Shown here: piece by piece, positions 1 to 5,573 of the stretch
Position numbering within the stretch: position 1 is the stretch's first letter
Layout of the letters: each line of letters starts with the position of its first letter
Source of the DNA: Promethearchaeota archaeon
Lineage (GTDB): Archaea; Asgardarchaeota; Lokiarchaeia; Sigyniarchaeales; SOKP01
Reading direction: 5' to 3'
DNA length: 5,756 nt
Assembly: GCA_030615145.1 (NCBI GenBank)
Contig: JAUWZT010000212.1
Coordinates: 1-5,756 of the forward strand
The notes under the pieces: generated by a model
Database searches by the model: none
What the model was told of the DNA's origin: nothing
The model's input: the letters and a program-made list of their open reading frames with translations, nothing else
Translations under genes and position numbers: made by a program

Positions 1-2393
1 GGACCATTGTGATTTCTTGCCCCTAACCACATTTTATCAGATTTTATTATACCTATTTGACCTGATTTCAGTTTAATTTCGCCATAAACGTTAATTGGCC
101 CAATTCCTCCGCTATAATCCTTATTTTCGATAAAAATTTGATTTTCTCCATGTTCTAGATACTTTTTAATATCAAATATTTGAATATTATTTTCTAAAAC
201 CACATAATTTAACGAATGTCTGGTTATTACATGGCCGACATGATTATTATTTAGGCCTATTTTTGCGAAAGTCCCTCCAATTATTTGTAAGTAAGCATTT
301 TCAACTTCTCCGTCGATTTCAATCGTTTTTTTAAAGTAGGTAGTGTGAATTTGGTGCTTTTTCTTAGAGTCTAGGTAAATTAATTCACTAGGAATATTTG
401 GGTTCCGCCATTTGCTTCTGTTTCGAGTTTCTTCGATTTTTTCATCGTAAAATTTCAGTAACCACATATATTTCCTTTTTATTGATTCAAAACCATCTTC
501 TTTTGCAACGCTCAACCATAAGGTTTCGTATTCCTTTAGGAGTTCGTTTAAATCCCTTTTTAAAGCCTCAATTTCTTTTATTGTTAGTAAAATAAATTCG
601 TCTTTTACTCTTTTAGACCGAAAATCAACTAATTTTTTAGAGTTAATTCTCTTATTACAGTAGAATTTAATATGCTTCGCAATAAAGGCTAAGACTCTAA
701 TGTTTTCCTTATTCTTTGGCACAATTTTCTCTAAATCCTTACATATGACTATAATTTCGTCCATATTTTTGATCAAAGAATCGAATTTAGAGGTCTTTAG
801 ATTTTTTCTATATAACGAACTTTTCTTGTTGTATGGGTGACTGAAAAAGTGATTATAATAAAAAGTAGGTCTTGTATGTAAACGCTTTTTATCTTCAACA
901 GCTCTTAAGGTTCTTATAACTTTAAATAACCTAGGATCGTTAATTCCAAAAAAATGTAGTAAAAGGCTTTTCCAAAATTTAATTGGATTTACATTTTTCG
1001 AAGGATTCCAGCCAACTTGTGAAGAGTAAATAAAGCCGTAGAATCTATTTTCTCTAATTTCCTTATTTGAATAGTCTCCCCAACTTGAAGTTATTTCTCC
1101 TATAGCTCCGTTTTCATAACCGTTTTTAATTAGGTTTGATATGTTTTTTTCAGAGCGGGTGAACGATGGAAACAATCGATTGTAATCTATAATAGAAGGA
1201 CTAACAATTATTGGTAATTTAAATTCTTTTATTTTTTTTAAAATTGGATGGTTTTCCTTAGTATTATATTTCCAATACATTACAATCATATCCTTGGGTA
1301 AACCCTCTAAAACTTCTCGATACTTGTAGAGGATATCATGGTATATAATGATTTTTTTATATCCATGACTTTTAACGATGTCGTAAATCTTTTTGTAATG
1401 CTTTAAGTACGCATTACCGATTCCTATCTTGTCTACATATTCTTTTGAAGCTCCTTTCCCTACATCCCAACTTTCATCTGCTCCTATATGGAAGTATTCA
1501 GATTTGAATACTTCGCTTAAATCCTTTATCATACCATCTAATATCTCATAGATTTTGTCGTTTGCGATGTTCAAACTATTTGAGCCTGGAAATTCCCCAT
1601 ATTGCCAATATTTTTCATTATGTAATATATTGTCCCAGTGCCCAATCGTTTGAAAAATAGGTATTAGCTCTACAAAATGTTTTTTCGCGAAGTTGAATAT
1701 ATCCTTTATTTCTTCTTTGGTGTAAGCCCCTCTTCCCTTACCGATTTCAGGATGATTTTCAAATTTGAACATATCTTGCATGTAAACTAAGTAGTAATGA
1801 TTTATTTTGAAATGACTTAGTACCTTGATAAACTTCTTGAGATTTTCTACTGTTGCTGCTTGACCTCTCGAAATATCATCCGACACGCCTCTAATTCTTA
1901 ATAGGGGGTAATCAATAATGGCTACTTGACTTATCGATTTCTTAGTCGAAGTCGAATTCATCAATTGAATTAAAGTTTGAATCCCATAGAATATTCCTTT
2001 TGAAGAATCCGCTTCTACGTATATTTTTGACGTATTTGAAATTAGAATATATCCCTGTTCAATTTTATTTTTATTATGCAAAAAATCATCAAAATTTAAT
2101 TCAGGAAAGTTTTTCTTACAAATCTCTATAACTGATTCACCTTGAGGGAGCTTTAGATTTTCTTGGATATATTTAATTTCTAATTCTCTTTCAAATCCTA
2201 AAATTTCTAATTGTTTTTGAAACTGATCAATAATAAAGGAATCTTTTCTAGGTAAATTAGATACAATTGATGAATTTTCACTGAATTTTAATAATTGAAG
2301 ATTTATTAACTTGAAATAATATGGTTCTGGAATTAATAAAACTTCTTCATGATTTAATTCAGTTTGAATTAAGTTATCAAGACAAATAAACAT
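1..2393 (-). CDS. Glycoside hydrolase family 20 (beta-N-acetylhexosaminidase-like) protein, 3' end cut by the window
   Basis: The frame is open from the ATG at 2393 to the left edge: 797 codons without a stop. GH20 enzymes remove terminal beta-linked GlcNAc/GalNAc by substrate-assisted catalysis. Residues about 17-160 match the GH20b N-terminal domain (LIPEPYYF at 20-27; GIFYGIQTLIQLM at 133-145). The barrel begins near 165 with RIRG; R168 fits the usual substrate-binding Arg. IGH ends at H252, and HIGADE at 302-307 supplies the catalytic pair D306-E307. YW at 373-374 and SSW ending at W438 fit the usual sugar-pocket aromatics. Residues about 480-660 look helical; about 685-790 look like a beta-sandwich (YLQIIGGTFAKIGLNNN at 701-717). 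No signal peptide or membrane segment is visible, so the protein is probably cytoplasmic. An in-frame TAA lies 12 nt upstream of the ATG, which fixes the start, and there is no Shine-Dalgarno. Family assignment is secure; substrate is not. Confidence 0.92.
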   Translation of the reverse strand, partial: MFICLDNLIQTELNHEEVLLIPEPYYFKLINLQLLKFSENSSIVSNLPRKDSFIIDQFQKQLEILGFERELEIKYIQENLKLPQGESVIEICKKNFPELNFDDFLHNKNKIEQGYILISNTSKIYVEADSSKGIFYGIQTLIQLMNSTSTKKSISQVAIIDYPLLRIRGVSDDISRGQAATVENLKKFIKVLSHFKINHYYLVYMQDMFKFENHPEIGKGRGAYTKEEIKDIFNFAKKHFVELIPIFQTIGHWDNILHNEKYWQYGEFPGSNSLNIANDKIYEILDGMIKDLSEVFKSEYFHIGADESWDVGKGASKEYVDKIGIGNAYLKHYKKIYDIVKSHGYKKIIIYHDILYKYREVLEGLPKDMIVMYWKYNTKENHPILKKIKEFKLPIIVSPSIIDYNRLFPSFTRSEKNISNLIKNGYENGAIGEITSSWGDYSNKEIRENRFYGFIYSSQVGWNPSKNVNPIKFWKSLLLHFFGINDPRLFKVIRTLRAVEDKKRLHTRPTFYYNHFFSHPYNKKSSLYRKNLKTSKFDSLIKNMDEIIVICKDLEKIVPKNKENIRVLAFIAKHIKFYCNKRINSKKLVDFRSKRVKDEFILLTIKEIEALKRDLNELLKEYETLWLSVAKEDGFESIKRKYMWLLKFYDEKIEETRNRSKWRNPNIPSELIYLDSKKKHQIHTTYFKKTIEIDGEVENAYLQIIGGTFAKIGLNNNHVGHVITRHSLNYVVLENNIQIFDIKKYLEHGENQIFIENKDYSGGIGPINVYGEIKLKSGQIGIIKSDKMWLGARNHNG

Positions 2394-2412
2394 AATTATA
2401 ATGTATTATTAA

Positions 2413-2430
2413 CAAATATTAAGATTTTTC
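2413..2430 (-). promoter_or_regulatory. Possible archaeal promoter for a leaderless GH20 transcript
   Basis: Read on the minus strand this is GAAAAATCTTAATATTTG: a purine-rich BRE-like stretch followed by a TATA-like TTAATATTTG centred about 25 nt before the ATG at 2393. That spacing would put transcription initiation at or very near the start codon, which fits the absence of a Shine-Dalgarno. The region is very AT-rich, so chance resemblance is easy. The alternative is read-through from the genes upstream. Confidence 0.35.
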
Positions 2431-2455
2431 AATCATGTTTTTTCTTGTCCTAATT

Positions 2456-2463
2456 AAAAAAAA
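2456..2463 (-). terminator. Oligo-T terminator after the 7TM/small-protein pair
   Basis: The minus strand carries eight consecutive T here, about 35 nt after the stop of the small protein gene, with another T-rich stretch at about 2480-2493. No hairpin precedes it. Intrinsic termination in archaea can rely on oligo-T alone, so this is a plausible transcript end between the pair and the hexosaminidase gene. Short T runs are common at this base composition. Confidence 0.4.
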
Positions 2464-2498
2464 CTTATCAAAATTTGAAAATAAAAAGATTTTCCCTT

Positions 2499-2774
2499 TT
2501 ATACAACTCCAATTGTAATTAAAGATTGATTTTTCGTAAGATTCTCTAAGAGTAAATCAATTATTTCACTTGTAGAAGATATTTCTAGTTTCTCTAATCT
2601 CTTCTTCAATGAATTTTCTATTGTATTCTTAAAATCAATAAATTCAAGTTGATTTAAGGGCTTAAAAGGACCTAACTCGTCGTTAATTGCTAATTTTATT
2701 AAACCTCTACCTGCGGGGGAACTTACATTGATTTTTTCCGCTAATTGGTTTCCTAAGAGTTTAATTATTTCCAT
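2499..2774 (-). CDS. Small helical protein of unknown function (91 aa), coupled to the 7TM gene
   Basis: I do not recognise a named family. The 91 residues look soluble and mostly helical: an N-terminal amphipathic helix (EIIKLLGNQLAEKI, 2-15), a turn (NVSSPAGRG, 16-24), a second helix ending in DELGPFKPL (32-40), a charged helix (about 46-65, KNTIENSLKKRLEKLEI) and a C-terminal helix ending in LTKNQSLITIGVV. There is no Cys/His metal site, signal peptide or membrane helix. The ATG at 2774 is preceded by AAGGGG at 5 nt spacing. The gene begins inside the last codons of the 7TM gene (14-nt overlap, different frame), which implies co-transcription and translational coupling. The overlap, the ribosome binding site and a sensible globular composition argue that it is real. 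Its N-terminal helix resembles the 7TM tail. A role as cytoplasmic partner of the 7TM protein is inference from context. Confidence 0.85.
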   Translation of the reverse strand: MEIIKLLGNQLAEKINVSSPAGRGLIKLAINDELGPFKPLNQLEFIDFKNTIENSLKKRLEKLEISSTSEIIDLLLENLTKNQSLITIGVV

Positions 2775-3567
2775 TATTTCCCCTTTCAGCTAATTGTTTT
2801 CTTATCAAATTCATTAATTCTTCTTCGGTATATTCACTATCCTTTACAGTTTGATAATTTCTATTTAGATACTTTTTTAACCAATTTGGCATAATCCAAG
2901 CAAAAAAGAATCCAACCGAAAAAATTACTGCTAATACTGCTGTTGTACCAAAAACGAGTACACTTATTATATTACTTGGAGACCCCCATAGAATATCATA
3001 TGGTTGGAAAAATTCAGGTATACCGTGAAAACTCATAATAAATGAGAGGATTGAGATTAATCTATACCTAACTTTTATCCATGGTTCAATATCTTGGCTT
3101 TTAACAATTTTATATGCTGAATAGAATGACCATGCCATCCAATTAAAAACTAAAAAATTATAGGGAAGATCAAAAGAGACCTTTAAATAGTAAATAAGAG
3201 GATTACGCTCAATAGCCATCATTCCATGAAAAATTAGCTGAATAATAGCTAATACTATTACTACAATAAGTATCAGTTTAGCAGGAGATTTACGATTTTT
3301 ATGAAATGTTAAATTAGTAAAAATTACCGCAAGAATAAAACCGATAGTAATAAAAATCTCTTGGAAAAGATAGCCTGATTCAATATTCAATATAAAATTA
3401 CCAACAAATCCAATCGGTATTACAGTAAATCCTATCCCTAAACATAAAAGATCTACCATTTTCCTTTGGATTCCCTTAATCAATAAAAAAATACCTACAA
3501 TGAATAAAGTACTAAGAAATAACAATAAAAGAGTTACAAAAATCCAGAATAAAATTTCCAAATACAT
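2761..3567 (-). CDS. Seven-transmembrane protein of unknown function
   Basis: From the ATG at 3567 the product is 268 aa with seven hydrophobic segments at roughly 3-31, 39-61, 68-87, 95-115, 133-153, 166-185 and 200-226. Positive charges follow helices 1 (KGIQRK), 3 (HKNRKSPAK), 5 (YKIVKS and KVRYR) and 7 (WLKKYLNRN), while the other loops are poor in K/R. The positive-inside rule therefore gives N-terminus outside and C-terminus inside, the topology of 7TM receptors and of the sensory 7TM modules fused to some histidine kinases. No enzymatic motif, retinal-type Lys or transporter signature is evident. The last 40 residues are a charged cytoplasmic tail ending in an amphipathic helix (EEELMNLIRKQLAERG) and NNGNN. 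A TTG at 3576 could add three residues, but ATG was preferred; neither has a clear Shine-Dalgarno. It overlaps the small protein gene by 14 nt. A sensory or signalling role is inference. Confidence 0.85.
   Translation of the reverse strand: MYLEILFWIFVTLLLLFLSTLFIVGIFLLIKGIQRKMVDLLCLGIGFTVIPIGFVGNFILNIESGYLFQEIFITIGFILAVIFTNLTFHKNRKSPAKLILIVVIVLAIIQLIFHGMMAIERNPLIYYLKVSFDLPYNFLVFNWMAWSFYSAYKIVKSQDIEPWIKVRYRLISILSFIMSFHGIPEFFQPYDILWGSPSNIISVLVFGTTAVLAVIFSVGFFFAWIMPNWLKKYLNRNYQTVKDSEYTEEELMNLIRKQLAERGNNGNN
2780..2785 (-). promoter_or_regulatory. Ribosome binding site of the small protein gene, inside the 7TM gene
   Basis: On the minus strand AAGGGG lies 5 nt before the ATG at 2774. It is the only purine-rich Shine-Dalgarno-like site near that start, and it overlaps the codons for the E-R-G residues at the end of the 7TM protein. 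It supports the 2774 start and coupled translation. Confidence 0.55.
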
Positions 3568-3617
3568 CTTAATCAAATCTTAAGAAAGTTTTAATTATTT
3601 AGAAAGAAAAAAGACTA

Positions 3618-3628
3618 TTAATTTAAAT
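3618..3628 (-). promoter_or_regulatory. Possible TATA box for the 7TM/small-protein transcript
   Basis: The minus strand reads ATTTAAATTAA here, about 50 nt before the ATG at 3567, which would place initiation near 3593-3600 with a leader of about 30 nt. A second candidate is the perfect palindrome TTTTTATAAAAA at 3695-3706, farther upstream. The roughly 200-nt gap between kinase and 7TM genes (3568-3776) otherwise shows only AT-rich sequence; I see no RNA gene or ORF in it. Confidence 0.3.
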
Positions 3629-3770
3629 CTAGTGAAAAAAATAATCCTATTATTTTTACGGATCAATATTACGACTTATTTTCCACTTAAACTCTTTTTA
3701 TAAAAACCTTATTCTAAAATATTTTTATAGCATTAGTATAGCAGTACAAATCATAGAGAGGTTAGAATCG

Positions 3771-3776
3771 AAAAAA
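3771..3776 (-). terminator. Oligo-T run directly after the kinase stop codon
   Basis: Six T on the minus strand follow the kinase TAA (3777-3779) without a gap. Together with the long spacer to the next gene this suggests the kinase transcript ends here, but the run is short and the call is weak. Confidence 0.3.
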
Positions 3777-5321
3777 TTACCATTCTTTAATCATGATAAT
3801 AAATTTACTACCTTTCGAATGATCGCCTTGGACTTTATCTTCGACCCATATCTTTCCTTGATAACTTTCAACCAATTTTTTTACTAACGATAAGCCTAAA
3901 CCTATTCTATTAAAACTACTGGATTCCAAAGTTCCCTTTTGAAAAATAGTGAGTTTCTGAGCATCTGGTATTCCTAATCCGTTATCTATGAATTCTAATC
4001 TAATATAATTAATTTTTTCTTGGACTTCTTTTAAAACATTTACTTGGATTTCAATTATAGAGTTTTTATTGTGTTTCACCGCATTATGTAAGATATTTTC
4101 GAGGACATCTTGTAAGAGACTATTTGCTTTAACAAAAATTTCATCGTATTCTGTATTACATTGCGAAACAATATTTATTTTTGGAAGCATCTTACGAATA
4201 TTTTCTAAAGAGATATCAATTAGCTTACAAACATCAATCGAAGTAATAGTGTTTTCAAAATCATCAATCGAAGATATTTTTCTAATATTTGAGATGAGTT
4301 TTGCTCCACGATTTACCTGATCTTCAATCATGTCATATAGATTTTCCATACTTAATTGGGTTTGAGCATTATTTAAACTTAACTTACACAACTTGATTGA
4401 AGAGAGTATCCCTTGTAAGATGTTGCTTACATCGTGAGCAAACACATCTTTATAAAATTCTGCTCTATTATATGCGTCCTTATATTTCTTTTCTGATTTT
4501 TTAAGAGTTTTTTCTGCTTTAATTCTTTCTGTGATATCTTCGTAAGTGCATAGCAATCCAACAACATTTTTATTCATGTCATGTAAAGGAATCTTATTAG
4601 CATCAAGCCAAGCTTCTTTTCCATCTGCTTGAAGTTGAGGTAAAATTATGTGATGTTCTGGCTTGTTAGTGTCCATGACTAATTGATCGATTTCAAAAAA
4701 TGACTCTGTTTCCGAAACTTTCCAAGGTAATTCATAATCCGTTTTATTTGTTATCTCATCTGGCGTACTAAGTCCTGCAACTTTAGCAAAATTACTATTG
4801 CAGCCTAAATATGTAGAATTTATGTCCTTCCAAGAAATAAGTTGCGGTATATTATCTATTACTAACTGGAACATTTGTTTGTTTTCTCGTAATTCGCTTT
4901 CTATACCTTTTTGATTCGTTATATCCCGTATTATCCCAATAAAGAAATTTGGTTCGTTTTTTTTATTTTTTATTAAACTTAAACTTAATTCTCCTATAAA
5001 TCTTGAATCATTCGCTCCAAAGAAATTATATTCTACCATTTTTAAAAATCCTTGATTTATGGCTTTTTCAAGATCTTCTTTAAATGGCTCTCGGTCTTCT
5101 GATACTACGAAATCTATGATATTTTTTCCAAGAAAATCTTCTATACTTTTTGTAGCATAAAAATTTTGGATGTTTCGTGAAATATTTATGATATTTCCTT
5201 CTAAATCTAGAATTACGACTAAATCTGGGAATGTTTTCATTAAAGCATTGTATAAATCGATAATCATTTCGAATAGATTATCAATTTCCATTCCATCCTT
5301 ATTATCGTTGGAAAAAACCAT
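3777..5321 (-). CDS. PAS-PAS sensor histidine kinase, cytoplasmic
   Basis: The 514-aa protein is a two-component kinase that autophosphorylates on His using ATP and passes the phosphate to a response regulator. PAS 1 spans about 22-138 (FPDLVVILDLEGNIINIS at 31-48, ending IGIIRDITNQ) and PAS 2 about 147-266 (VIDNIPQLISWKD at 154-166, ending CTYEDITERIKAE). A short coiled coil (about 266-290) links to the DHp helix with the phospho-acceptor H296 in FAHDVSNILQ. The ATP-binding domain shows the N box (ENILHNAVKHNK, N409 and N413), G1 box (DNGLGIP, 446-452), an F-box-like IFQKG (459-463) and G2 box (GLGLSL, 474-479), so it appears catalytically complete. No transmembrane segment, signal peptide or fused receiver is present; the signal is probably cytosolic and unknown. 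AGAGGT 10 nt upstream supports the 5321 start; an in-frame ATG at codon 11 is the alternative. No response regulator lies in the window. Confidence 0.95.
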   Translation of the reverse strand: MVFSNDNKDGMEIDNLFEMIIDLYNALMKTFPDLVVILDLEGNIINISRNIQNFYATKSIEDFLGKNIIDFVVSEDREPFKEDLEKAINQGFLKMVEYNFFGANDSRFIGELSLSLIKNKKNEPNFFIGIIRDITNQKGIESELRENKQMFQLVIDNIPQLISWKDINSTYLGCNSNFAKVAGLSTPDEITNKTDYELPWKVSETESFFEIDQLVMDTNKPEHHIILPQLQADGKEAWLDANKIPLHDMNKNVVGLLCTYEDITERIKAEKTLKKSEKKYKDAYNRAEFYKDVFAHDVSNILQGILSSIKLCKLSLNNAQTQLSMENLYDMIEDQVNRGAKLISNIRKISSIDDFENTITSIDVCKLIDISLENIRKMLPKINIVSQCNTEYDEIFVKANSLLQDVLENILHNAVKHNKNSIIEIQVNVLKEVQEKINYIRLEFIDNGLGIPDAQKLTIFQKGTLESSSFNRIGLGLSLVKKLVESYQGKIWVEDKVQGDHSKGSKFIIMIKEW

Positions 5322-5331
5322 AGACAGTAAT

Positions 5332-5337
5332 ACCTCT
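5332..5337 (-). promoter_or_regulatory. Shine-Dalgarno of the histidine kinase
   Basis: AGAGGT on the minus strand, a good anti-Shine-Dalgarno match, ends 10 nt before the ATG at 5321. The spacing is slightly long. The in-frame ATG at codon 11 also has AAGGA before it (within AATAAGGATGGA), so the start is likely but not certain. Confidence 0.5.
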
Positions 5338-5410
5338 TCGAGTAAAAAAATTCTAAATAATTTTGCTTTGATAGTAAGAAATTATCTAAAAAATAATAGA
5401 AATTGTCTAA

Positions 5411-5424
5411 TTTATATATTTCTT
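5411..5424 (-). promoter_or_regulatory. Archaeal BRE/TATA promoter of the histidine kinase
   Basis: The minus strand reads AAGAAATATATAAA: a purine-rich BRE followed by a strong TATA box. Initiation about 25 nt downstream (near 5388) would leave an untranslated leader of about 65 nt, ample for the Shine-Dalgarno at 5332-5337. One arm of the inverted repeat at 5418-5456 overlaps its BRE half. Confidence 0.55.
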
Positions 5425-5456
5425 AATGTCATTTTGTTTTCTTTTTATTAAGAAAT
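5418..5456. repeat. Perfect 10-bp inverted repeat in the divergent promoter region
   Basis: ATTTCTTAAT at 5418-5427 and its exact reverse complement ATTAAGAAAT at 5447-5456 are separated by 19 bp. Centre-to-centre spacing is 29 bp, close to three helical turns. The left arm overlaps the BRE of the kinase promoter, and the whole repeat lies upstream of the predicted start sites of both divergent genes, so it would act as DNA rather than RNA. A shorter copy, TAAGAAAT, occurs at 5375-5382. An operator for a dimeric regulator is plausible; chance pairing in AT-rich DNA is the alternative. Confidence 0.5.
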
Positions 5457-5498
5457 TCAATAAATTATTCTCTTTGGATAATTAGTTTTATAAAATAT

Positions 5499-5513
5499 GA
5501 AAGTTATATATAA
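5499..5513 (+). promoter_or_regulatory. Archaeal BRE/TATA promoter of the ECF S-component gene
   Basis: GAAAGTTATATATAA combines a purine-rich BRE with a strong TATA box. Initiation about 25 nt downstream (near 5535-5540) would give a leader of about 35-40 nt before the ATG at 5574. That is too short for a typical vitamin riboswitch. Confidence 0.6.
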
Positions 5514-5573
5514 GTTGAAACCATACTAAATTATTTAGAAAATAGAATTTAAAAACCATAAATCGTGTTATTA

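Noticed and set aside
398..595. 65-codon plus-strand open frame
   Set aside because: It lies antisense inside the GH20 gene, whose frame is supported by domain motifs; no promoter, no ribosome binding site and low-complexity composition.
3568..3576. TTG start for the 7TM protein
   Set aside because: It would add only three residues (initiator, I, K) and has no better ribosome binding site than the ATG at 3567; kept as an alternative only.
3695..3706. Palindrome TTTTTATAAAAA as a regulatory site
   Set aside because: It is simple A/T sequence in an AT-rich spacer; it may be a TATA box but has no further support.
4069..4320. 83-codon plus-strand open frame
   Set aside because: It is antisense to the ATPase/DHp part of the histidine kinase and is best explained as a shadow of that gene.
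5170..5451. 93-codon plus-strand open frame
   Set aside because: Its first half is antisense to the first PAS domain and its second half runs through the kinase promoter and AT-rich spacer; the product is rich in I/N/S/F without a domain pattern.
5418..5456. Reading the inverted repeat as a transcription terminator hairpin
   Set aside because: The 19-nt loop, position upstream of both predicted start sites and lack of any converging gene make an operator or chance repeat more likely.
5514..5573. Vitamin riboswitch ahead of the ECF gene
   Set aside because: The predicted leader is only about 35-40 nt, with no stems or known aptamer core visible.
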